64,000 nt of DNA. It comes from [Mycobacterium] manitobense (GTDB taxonomy: Bacteria > Actinomycetota > Actinomycetes > Mycobacteriales > Mycobacteriaceae). Below the pieces are notes generated by a model. It searched no databases, was not told where the DNA came from, and worked only from the letters and a program-made list of their open reading frames with translations. Numbering within the stretch: position 1 is the first letter of the stretch; every line of letters starts with the position of its first letter. The translations under genes and the position numbers were made by a program. Where the stretch lies: assembly GCF_025821665.1 (NCBI RefSeq), contig NZ_JACKSJ010000062.1, positions 124,001 through 188,000 of the forward strand. Direction: 5' to 3'. Below, in pieces: positions 57,887-64,000 of this stretch.

Positions 57887-58339
57887 TCAGCCGATGAAGC
57901 GGACGATCGACTCCGCGACCGCGGCCGGCTTGTCCGACCCGTCGACCTCCACGGTCACGGTCATGGTCGCCTGCACGGCGCCGTCGAGCTGCTTGACCTC
58001 GGCGATCTCAGCGCGCGCCCGCAGTTTCGCACCGACCGGCACGGGCGTGATGAACCGAACCTTGTTGTAGCCGTAGTTGATGGCCATCGCCACGTTCTCG
58101 ACGCGGTAGAGCTGATGGGTGAAGTGCGGAAGCAGCGAGAGGGTCAGCAGACCGTGCGCGATGGTGCCGCCGAACGGACCCTCCGCCGCACGCGCCGGGT
58201 CGATGTGGATCCACTGATGGTCGTCGGTCGCGTCGGCGAACAGGTTGACGCGGTCCTGGCTGACCTCCAGCCATTCGGTCGGACCGAGCTGAACGCCCTC
58301 CGCGGCGACGAGCTCGTCGAGACCGGCGAACACCTTCAT
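57887..58339 (-). CDS. MaoC-like (R)-specific enoyl-CoA hydratase, HtdZ/Rv0130-like
   Basis: A 150-residue hotdog-fold hydratase. The hydratase-2 motif ADATDDHQWIHIDP has the catalytic Asp40 and His45, followed by GPFGGTIAHGLLTLSLLP and INYGYNKVRFITPVPVG. The full pattern closely matches M. tuberculosis Rv0130 as I recall it. It adds water to a trans-2-enoyl-CoA to give the (R)-3-hydroxyacyl-CoA. ATG at 58339 has GAGGAG five bases upstream. It stands on its own promoter upstream of the SDR/APH pair, in the same direction. Confidence 0.93.
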   Translation of the reverse strand: MKVFAGLDELVAAEGVQLGPTEWLEVSQDRVNLFADATDDHQWIHIDPARAAEGPFGGTIAHGLLTLSLLPHFTHQLYRVENVAMAINYGYNKVRFITPVPVGAKLRARAEIAEVKQLDGAVQATMTVTVEVDGSDKPAAVAESIVRFIG

Positions 58340-59719
58340 GACTTCTCCTCTCGACGCCGTCCTCGCGGCGGCGGCACTCAGCCACAAGATAACCGCTCGA
58401 GGGCCGCGTGGATCCACCCGGCACGGCGGATCCGCAGTACCGTGCACCACGGCACGTTCACCGTTCGCGGTCACGAACGGGCCAGAAGGCCCGTGAGCCG
58501 CCGGCCGACGTCCGCCCCGCCCGCCCCTCGAGTCGTGTGCTGCCGCGTCTGCCAGCGTCGTACTCGAACAGTCGCGGCGTCAGCCGGCTCACTGCCCGAC
58601 GGATCGACCGCTTGTCGTTTTCGAACATCGATCGACGATTTACGGCCGCGCCATTTTTTTCATTGCGTCAATTGTCAATTCCGCCCCGCAGCGACCCGAT
58701 GTGTGGTTTGACGCAGCAGACAATTGGACGGCTGTAACAGTTATTGGTCCGGTGTGAGCAACGACACTGCGATTGGTGCCCCCACCGGGCGCGTGATCTG
58801 CGCTTTCACTACGGTGGCGAACGATATTGCCGTCGCTGCGACGGCAAAACACGAAGCCTGTCAACGTACCGGGCCGGCCCCGTTTCCTGCACGCCGGCGT
58901 TTCTGATCATGAATGGTCGACCGCCGGAAGGCGGCAGCCGTCACCGCACCGGACGACGACCACGGCGAGCGGCGCGTGTATCGGCGCGTGCGCCGGAAGG
59001 CATGGCCGGTGCGGCCGGCTCCGCGGCCGCACCGCATCGTTCTACGCCGGACCACACCGGCGAAACCGGCGCGGTGGCCTGGAATTTCCCTGCAGCGACG
59101 GGATCGGCCCCGTTTTCTGTGAACCGCGTGAACGTTCAAGGATCGACGACCGGCGGGCAAACACCGCGACGCCGGCCGTCCTGCCGGTCCGGCGGCCGGC
59201 GAGACGAGCGAGCCGGGTCATCCCGTGGTGCCGCTCACCTGGGCGCCCGGCGTCCGACCTGCGGCCGGGGAGGCCATCGGGGGTGACGGAATGCGGGCGG
59301 CCGCCGTTCCCGACGAATCCCGCCGGACGCGCGGGGACGCTCTACGCCACTGTCCAATGGCGAGGAAATCGACTTCCCGGCTCACCTCTGCGGCAAACAC
59401 GAAAAATTGCGATGCGGCCTCTCGCGACGGCCTTTCGGTCCGCCGAAACTATTGCAAAGTTCGCCAGCGCACGACGATGACGCAATACGACCAGCGGTGA
59501 CCATGATTAGCCGAGATTGCCATCTTTCGCGGGCCGGGTGCGAACTCCGATGCACAGTCGTAACCATTAAGCGCAATGCTGGACAAGTCTCTCTCGCTAG
59601 CTGGAATTGAAGTCGCCGTGAGCGGGATACTCATCAACGCGTATTCGTAACCCTGCGTGATGCGCGCCAGAATCAGCCGCTTCGACCCCGGTGGTCGGCT
59701 GCCCGAAGGATGGACTCAC
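58340..59719. other. Lower-GC, gene-poor stretch (1.4 kb)
   Basis: No gene with convincing codon usage or family match is seen here apart from a possible small zinc-ribbon frame (58744). The stretch around 58620-58760 and 59440-59650 is noticeably AT-richer than the rest of the window (for example a run of seven T at 58655-58661) and contains a plausible TTGACG -35 box at 58708. Open frames exist on both strands but look like chance frames in GC-rich DNA. It may be a remnant of transferred DNA, or hold the promoters of flanking genes. Confidence 0.5.
58744..59286 (+). CDS. Possible small zinc-ribbon protein (uncertain)
   Basis: From TTG 58744 the frame encodes a compact N terminus with paired cysteines: VRCEQRHCDWCP, fifteen residues, then RYCRRCDGKTR. 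CxxC...CxxC is the zinc-ribbon pattern, and the connecting RFHYGGE is well formed. After about residue 45 the frame becomes Arg/Pro/Ala-rich and looks like non-coding GC-rich DNA, so the real product may be short, frameshifted or decayed. No ribosome site is visible before the TTG. It sits downstream of a plausible promoter in the AT-rich stretch. No function is proposed. Confidence 0.25.
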   Translation: MVRCEQRHCDWCPHRARDLRFHYGGERYCRRCDGKTRSLSTYRAGPVSCTPAFLIMNGRPPEGGSRHRTGRRPRRAARVSARAPEGMAGAAGSAAAPHRSTPDHTGETGAVAWNFPAATGSAPFSVNRVNVQGSTTGGQTPRRRPSCRSGGRRDERAGSSRGAAHLGARRPTCGRGGHRG

Positions 59720-60466
59720 ATGACCGCTCCCCAGCTAGACACCTCCGGCTCGGTGGACCTGCGCCTGGAGACGAGCCCCAGCTGGTGGGACCCCGACAGC
59801 GAATGCACCATTGTGGTGGCACAACCGGCGGCCGAACCCGAGCTGTGGTCCGAGTATGTTCGCGGCGCCGAACTCAGCTATCGAAAGCACGGCGTGGAAG
59901 CAGCCCTCGATGTGCCGGCATTGCGTAGCGGAAATGACACGGCTTTGTTTTGCGCGGGAATCAATACCGACGGCCGCGTCGTCGGCGGAGTGCGGGCAAA
60001 GGGTCCATACCTGAATGTCGACGATTGCCATGCCGTTGTTGAATGGAGCGGTCAACCGGGATTGGACGCGGTGCGAAAAATGGTCAGTGATCGACTACCG
60101 TTCGGCGTCGTGGAGATCAAATCGGCGTGGGTGTCCGATGACCCCGAACAGAGCCGAAAGCTGACAAATGTGTTGGCACGTATGCCCCTGCATTCGATGG
60201 TATTGCTCGATATCCAGTTCGCCGTCGCGACCGCAGCGGCCTACGTCCTCAACCGCTGGCTATCATCGGGTGGTGTGCTGGCGGCCAGGATCCCGGCGAC
60301 GCCATATCCCGACGAGCGCTATCAGACCAAGATGATGTGGTGGGACCGGCGCACCTTCGCCAACCGCGCGGACGCCCACCAGGTGTCCACCTTCTTCTCA
60401 GAGCTGCAGAAGATCGCTGCGCTGACCGGATCCGGAGAGCCGGCGGCGGCCGCCGTGACCACCTGA
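59720..60466 (+). CDS. Conserved hypothetical protein, GNAT/autoinducer-synthase-like features
   Basis: A 248-residue protein of unknown function. It reads SWWDPDSECTIVVA, then GAELSYRKHGVE and a strand-turn DGRVVGGVRAKGPY, which resembles the acceptor strand and pyrophosphate loop of GNAT-fold acyltransferases and LuxI-like synthases, followed by LPFGVVEIKSAWVSDD and a conserved-looking C terminus (YQTKMMWWDRR). I prefer ATG 59720 (GAAGGATGG upstream) over ATG 59657. Its stop overlaps the ATG of the cyclic-di-GMP gene (TGATG, 60464-60468), so the two are coupled and probably work in one signalling system. The fold assignment is weak. Confidence 0.75.
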   Translation: MTAPQLDTSGSVDLRLETSPSWWDPDSECTIVVAQPAAEPELWSEYVRGAELSYRKHGVEAALDVPALRSGNDTALFCAGINTDGRVVGGVRAKGPYLNVDDCHAVVEWSGQPGLDAVRKMVSDRLPFGVVEIKSAWVSDDPEQSRKLTNVLARMPLHSMVLLDIQFAVATAAAYVLNRWLSSGGVLAARIPATPYPDERYQTKMMWWDRRTFANRADAHQVSTFFSELQKIAALTGSGEPAAAAVTT

Positions 60467-62298
60467 TGGCCGCCGGCGCCGACCGGGGCAGCCTCGACGA
60501 TCTCGTCGCGGCGGTCGCGACCGAGTTGATGGCCGTCGATGCCGCGACATCGGCGCAGGCCAGCGAGCGGGTGCTGGCCCTCGTGGGCACGTACTTCGCG
60601 GTCGACACCGGATTCCTGCGGCACAACGACCACAGCAGCCGCGAATCCGTCCTGATCGCCGAATGGCCGCCCCGCGACGCCGCCGACCCGTACAGCGTCC
60701 AGCCGTTCGACACGGACGCGGACTTCGGCCGCGTCGAGCACCTCAAGGAGCCTCTGGTCCTCGAGAAGCGGCTCGACAGCGCGTCCCCTTCGGCCGAGCA
60801 GCGATCGATCGAGACGGCATTGGTGCCGTTGCTGTCCGGCGACGTGACCACCGGCGTCCTCGGCTTCGCGACGTCGGGTCACCACGAATGGCAGGCGGCG
60901 GAGTTCAATGCGCTCAAGGCGATCGCGTCACTGTTCGCGCAGGTGCAGGCGCGCATCACCGCCGAAGACAGGTTGCGCTACCTCGCCGACCACGACGACC
61001 TCACCGGCCTGTACAACCGCCGGGCGCTCTGGTCGCACCTCGACGCCAGACTGGCGCCGGGCCGGCCCGGGCCGGTGTCGGTGCTGTTCATCGACCTCGA
61101 CCGGCTCAAGGCCATCAACGACTACCTCGGCCACACCGCCGGCGACTGGTTCATCCGGATACTGGCCGAGCGCCTCCGACAGGACGACGGGGACCACAAG
61201 CTGATCGCGCGACTCGGCGGCGACGAATTCGTGGTCGTGCCCGCCTCGCCACTTTCGCCCGAGGAAGCCGAACGGCTGGCCTACCGACTGCAGGCGGTGC
61301 TGCGCGAGCGCGTCTCGATCGACGGCGAGATGCTGACCCGCACGGTCAGCATCGGCGTGGCCGTCGGTGTGCCGGGACATGACACCACGTCGAACCTTCT
61401 CAGCCGCGCCGATCAGGCTGTGCTGACCGCGAAGTCGCACGGCGGCAATCAGGTGGCGGTCTACTCGGCGGAGATGTCGCTGGACAGCGAATTCCGCAAC
61501 GACATCGAACTGCACCTGCAGAACGTCATCGAGAGCGGGTCTCTGGTGCTGCACTACCTGCCGGAGGTGGACATGCGCACCGGCGAGATCCTCGCTGTCG
61601 AGGCACTCGTGCGGTGGCAGCACCCGACCCGCGGCCTGTTGTCGCCGGACGCGTTCATCGGCGTGGCCGAGTCGATCAACCTCGCCGGTGAGCTCGGCCG
61701 GTGGGTGATGCGCAACGCGTGCGCGGAGTTCGCAGGGTGGCGTGCAGCCGGCGTCGGACACGGGATCGTACTGCGCATCAACGTCTCTCCGGTGCAGCTG
61801 GTCACCGACGGCTTCATCGACTCGGTGGCCGAAATCGTCGAGGAGTTCGGCCTCGAGCGCGGTTCGGTGTGCCTGGAGATCACCGAGAGCGTGGTCGTCC
61901 AGGACATCGAGACGACCAGGGTGACGATCGGCGGCCTGAAGGACGTCGGCGTGCAGGTGGCGATCGACGACTTCGGGACGGGTTACAGCGTGCTGTCGCT
62001 GCTGAAGTCACTGCCGGTGGACGCCCTCAAGATCGACAAGGGCTTCGTCGCGGATCTCGGCTCCAATCCCGGTGACCTGGCCATCGTGCGCGCGATCATC
62101 GCCCTTGCCGAGGCGTTCGGCCTCGAGCTGGTGGCCGAGGGCGTGGAGACCGAGGCCGCAGCCGTCGCGCTGCTGCGACACGGCTGCCATCGGGCGCAGG
62201 GCTTCCTGCTGTCCCGACCGCTGCCCAGCGACGCGATGGAGGCGCTACTGGCCGGCGGGCGGGTACCGGTGCAGTTTTCGCCCACGCCCAGCTTCTGA
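60466..62298 (+). CDS. dcpA: Bifunctional cyclic-di-GMP enzyme, GAF-GGDEF-EAL (DcpA/Rv1354c-like)
   Basis: A 610-residue protein matching M. tuberculosis Rv1354c and M. smegmatis DcpA along its length, as I recall them. The GAF domain is at about residues 20-160 (VDTGFLRHND, LVPLLSGDVTTGVLGF). The GGDEF motif is intact at about residue 251, but the RxxD inhibition site five residues before it is absent (GDHK). The EAL domain begins at about residue 379 (AVEALVRWQHP) and keeps NVSPVQL, EITES, DDFGTGYS, KIDKGF and EGVE, so phosphodiesterase activity should be intact. It both makes and degrades cyclic di-GMP. It is coupled to the upstream unknown gene (TGATG) and converges on the FAD protein with a 54-bp overlap. 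Confidence 0.93.
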   Translation: MAAGADRGSLDDLVAAVATELMAVDAATSAQASERVLALVGTYFAVDTGFLRHNDHSSRESVLIAEWPPRDAADPYSVQPFDTDADFGRVEHLKEPLVLEKRLDSASPSAEQRSIETALVPLLSGDVTTGVLGFATSGHHEWQAAEFNALKAIASLFAQVQARITAEDRLRYLADHDDLTGLYNRRALWSHLDARLAPGRPGPVSVLFIDLDRLKAINDYLGHTAGDWFIRILAERLRQDDGDHKLIARLGGDEFVVVPASPLSPEEAERLAYRLQAVLRERVSIDGEMLTRTVSIGVAVGVPGHDTTSNLLSRADQAVLTAKSHGGNQVAVYSAEMSLDSEFRNDIELHLQNVIESGSLVLHYLPEVDMRTGEILAVEALVRWQHPTRGLLSPDAFIGVAESINLAGELGRWVMRNACAEFAGWRAAGVGHGIVLRINVSPVQLVTDGFIDSVAEIVEEFGLERGSVCLEITESVVVQDIETTRVTIGGLKDVGVQVAIDDFGTGYSVLSLLKSLPVDALKIDKGFVADLGSNPGDLAIVRAIIALAEAFGLELVAEGVETEAAAVALLRHGCHRAQGFLLSRPLPSDAMEALLAGGRVPVQFSPTPSF

Positions 62299-63171
62299 AC
62301 GCAGTGCCCGCCCATCGCGGGGCGGCTGATGGAGCTGCCGGCTCATCGAGTGGCAGCTCAGCGCGCGTTCCGGGATCGTCGACCCCATGTTCAGCAGCTC
62401 GAGGCGGGCGAACCGGCTGGCGGACTCGCTGACCAGGCACAGCTGCCGGTATCCCTCGTAGCCCTGCAGGGGCCGCCGGCCGATGGCCACCGCGTGACTG
62501 TCGGCAGGCGCGATCGTCACCCCGTGCCGGGCCCGGACCGCATGCGGACCGTCCACGCCGTCGACGACCACGCCGGCGACCTCCCCGTCCTCGAACACGA
62601 CCCGCTGCAGCGCGACACCGGTGTGGATGCTGATCTGCCGATCACGCGCCTGTCCCCCGAGCCAGTCGGCCAGCGAGAGCACTGTCCCAGCCGTTCCCAC
62701 CGGGCCCAGCGGCTTGACCTCGATCGCCCGCCCGGCCGGTGTCCGCATCGTGGTGGTCTGCCAGTCCGCCACTCGTGAGTGCAGTAGACCGTAGGGCGAC
62801 CGCAGGCACTGAGTGGCCCACTTCCTGAGACGACCGCCGTAGAAGGGTTCGACCCATCGGCCGTCGCGTTCGTCGCGGGTCTGAGCCCGCACGACGCGGG
62901 TCGGCAGTTCCATGTCGCCCGCGACGGGGTCGAGCGTGGCTAGGTCCTCGGAGAGCTCCGCGAAGTACTCGCGCGTCTCGTCGTCCTCGGGCGCGTGGGT
63001 GAGCCAGCCCCGCTCGAGATACGAGGGTGGTGGCGGCACGACGTCGTCGTCCACCGGTGGCGGCGCCGTGGCGACGAACACCTCGGCGCCGGCGTCCACC
63101 GCGATCATGGCGCTCGCCAGGCCTCCGACGGCTCCTCCGACACAGACGACGTCAACTTCTTCGTCCCACAT
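62245..63171 (-). CDS. FAD-binding protein (fumarate reductase/ketosteroid-dehydrogenase-like, N-terminal part only)
   Basis: A 308-residue protein that starts VDVVCVGGAVGGLASAMIAVDAGAEVFVA, with the dinucleotide fold GGAVGGLAS (about residues 11-19). It has PLGPVGTAGTVLSLADWL and GVVVDGVDGPHAVRARHGVTIAP, the pattern of FAD-dependent fumarate reductase/KstD-type flavoproteins. Those are 450-560 residues long, so this is missing the C-terminal half. The last 60 residues look out of frame and overlap the DcpA-like gene by 54 bp. It may be a decayed or shortened gene. ATG at 63171 lies in an AT-rich region facing the TetR gene. Confidence 0.75.
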   Translation of the reverse strand: MWDEEVDVVCVGGAVGGLASAMIAVDAGAEVFVATAPPPVDDDVVPPPPSYLERGWLTHAPEDDETREYFAELSEDLATLDPVAGDMELPTRVVRAQTRDERDGRWVEPFYGGRLRKWATQCLRSPYGLLHSRVADWQTTTMRTPAGRAIEVKPLGPVGTAGTVLSLADWLGGQARDRQISIHTGVALQRVVFEDGEVAGVVVDGVDGPHAVRARHGVTIAPADSHAVAIGRRPLQGYEGYRQLCLVSESASRFARLELLNMGSTIPERALSCHSMSRQLHQPPRDGRALRSEAGRGRKLHRYPPAGQ

Positions 63172-63712
63172 TGTTAATTACCTCAACGTTGCTGATGGAC
63201 GCGGACTCGAGTCCACGGTCGACGGGCTCCGATGCAAGACAGCCGAGCCGCTTCGGCCGAACACTGCTGCTACGACGAAAATTAACGCATCTGCCGACTG
63301 CTTCTTCACGCAGACACGACCGCGTACGAATTGAGTGATATGGGTCACCACAGCCCGCACTGAACTTCGAGGGGTTTGCCAGGGCGGGCGGTGGCAACAA
63401 CACCAAACGTAGCACCCGACCGACCTGCACAAAGAGTCCGGTCGCTGGTACGCCGACCCGGAACCGGGCGCGGCGACGTCACCGGCCGCTCCGCCGGTCG
63501 CGAACCAGAAGTCATCACGATCGGGCACTTTACATACTTTAGGCATGCTTTGCACCCTCTGGCATGACTTAGAGTATTGACGTGTCGTTAAATCACCAGC
63601 GACCGGCTGTCCCTCGAGGGTTCGGCGGGCGATCAACCAACCAGCGGGTGCCGTGCCCGTCCGTCACATCCCAGGAAGAATCGTCTGTCAGTCCAGTTTC
63701 CGAGGTGACCCC
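63172..63712. other. Intergenic region between FAD protein and TetR genes
   Basis: A 541-bp AT-richer gap without a convincing gene. Near the TetR end it contains an imperfect inverted repeat (63534-63577) around GGCATG direct repeats, which is a likely operator. Otherwise I see nothing that can be supported. Confidence 0.5.
63534..63577. promoter_or_regulatory. Imperfect inverted repeat upstream of TetR
   Basis: ATACTTTAGGCATG (63534-63547 region) and CATGACTTAGAGTAT (63563-63577) are inverted copies with one gap and two mismatches. GGCATG is also directly repeated (63542 and 63561). Placed 136-180 bp upstream of the TetR gene at 63713, it could be its operator. Confidence 0.45.
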
Positions 63713-64000
63713 GTGAGCGATCAGGTCGACCGGAAAGCAGACGCCACGCGCCTGCTGATCCTGCAGGCCGCAGCGCGGCAGTTCTCCCGGCGCGCCTACA
63801 GCATGGTCAGCCTCGACGACATCCTGGCCGACGCGGCGGTGACCAAGGGCGCGATGTACTTCCACTTCCGGTCCAAGTACGCGCTCGCGGTCGCGATCGT
63901 CGACCACCGGGCCGAACAGAGCCGCGCCGTGGTTGCCGAGGTGCTGGCCCGGCGACTGCCCGCCACGGAGACGCTCATCGACGTGATGTTCGTGATCGCC
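63713..64000 (+). CDS. TetR-family regulator, N-terminal 96 residues (runs off right edge)
   Basis: Begins at GTG 63713 after a GAGG ribosome site (63701-63704) and stays open to the window end. The first 60 residues are a clear TetR helix-turn-helix: LLILQAAARQFSRRAY, then MVSLDDILADAAVTKGAMYFHFRSKYAL. VTKGAMYFHF recalls gamma-butyrolactone-receptor/ArpA-type TetR proteins, so it may sense a lactone or other small hydrophobic signal; that is a family analogy. The ligand domain lies outside the window. The inverted repeat at 63534-63577 is the likely operator. Its relation to the catabolic genes is unknown. Confidence 0.88.
   Translation, partial: MSDQVDRKADATRLLILQAAARQFSRRAYSMVSLDDILADAAVTKGAMYFHFRSKYALAVAIVDHRAEQSRAVVAEVLARRLPATETLIDVMFVIA

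Noticed and set aside
58730-58748. CTGTAACAGTTA, resembling the TACTGTAA palindrome
   Set aside because: It matches only about 10 of 16 positions and is not next to a convincing catabolic gene.
59556-59574. GTAACCATTA, identical to the core of the 10446 operator
   Set aside because: The outer half-site bases do not match and the symmetry is lost, so it is probably chance.
59449-59637. Small reverse-strand frames between 58.8 and 59.7 kb
   Set aside because: No ribosome sites, no family-like motifs, and compositions typical of chance frames.
1-64000. CRISPR arrays, tRNA/rRNA genes, insertion sequences, prophage or attachment sites
   Set aside because: I looked for direct repeats with regular spacers, cloverleaf-like sequences and transposase motifs and saw none.

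Overview
The window is GC-rich, coding-dense DNA from an actinomycete. It is most likely a fast-growing environmental mycobacterium (Mycolicibacterium/Mycobacterium) or a close relative. The reasons are: two FMN/F420 luciferase-like enzymes, a mycofactocin-type SDR, an NDMA-type alcohol dehydrogenase, a close relative of M. tuberculosis Crp (Rv3676), a close relative of Rv1354c/DcpA, GTG and TTG starts, GTGA/ATGA stop-start overlaps, and leaderless-looking promoters. I see no rRNA, tRNA, CRISPR array, transposase or prophage gene. All identifications were made by reading; no database search was run.

Layout. 1-10.4 kb: a P450 (cut by the left edge) with a luciferase-like enzyme, divergent from an acyl-CoA carboxylase carboxyltransferase. 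Next come a luciferase-like/SnoaL-like/APH-kinase operon facing a TetR gene, then an alpha/beta hydrolase, a Baeyer-Villiger-type monooxygenase and an epimerase-type reductase. 10.5-12.2 kb: a PAS-GGDEF cyclase and a Crp paralogue. 12.4-24 kb: a KshA-like Rieske oxygenase, an isochorismatase-like protein, a thioesterase, a FadD19-like CoA ligase, a frameshifted aldehyde dehydrogenase, an SDR plus P450, a second aldehyde dehydrogenase, and an Ltp2-like thiolase with an amidohydrolase. 24-32 kb: a seven-gene reverse operon (crotonase, amidohydrolase, CoA ligase, amidohydrolase, two acyl-CoA dehydrogenases, DapB-like reductase). 32-37 kb: SDR, TetR, thiolase, crotonase, GntR. 37-45.3 kb: a forward operon with three crotonases, three adenylate-forming enzymes and a zinc alcohol dehydrogenase. 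45.3-58.3 kb: a secreted small protein, a CaiB-type CoA transferase operon with its own GntR, acyl-CoA dehydrogenases, thiolase, SDRs, an FMO with a TetR, an APH-like pseudokinase and a MaoC hydratase. 58.3-59.7 kb: a lower-GC, gene-poor stretch. 59.7-64 kb: an unknown GNAT-like protein with a DcpA-like cyclic-di-GMP enzyme, an FAD protein, and a partial TetR gene.

How it works together. The parts (P450s, Rieske oxygenase, Baeyer-Villiger enzyme, CoA ligases, acyl-CoA dehydrogenases, crotonases, thiolases, retro-aldolase-like Ltp, carboxyltransferase, amidohydrolases, alcohol and aldehyde dehydrogenases) describe aerobic, CoA-dependent breakdown of a lipophilic, probably cyclic or branched terpenoid- or steroid-like compound. 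The substrate cannot be named from sequence, and no transporter is present.

The strongest new signal is a 19-bp palindrome, TACTGTAANNNTTACAGTA, or recognisable variants of it, at ten places. Nine lie between genes in front of the catabolic operons, and one is embedded in the last codons of an SDR gene just before the P450 gene it would control. This ties most of 1.8-58 kb into one proposed regulon. The TetR gene at 33184-33963 is the best local candidate for its regulator, because most other regulators here have a different palindrome beside them.
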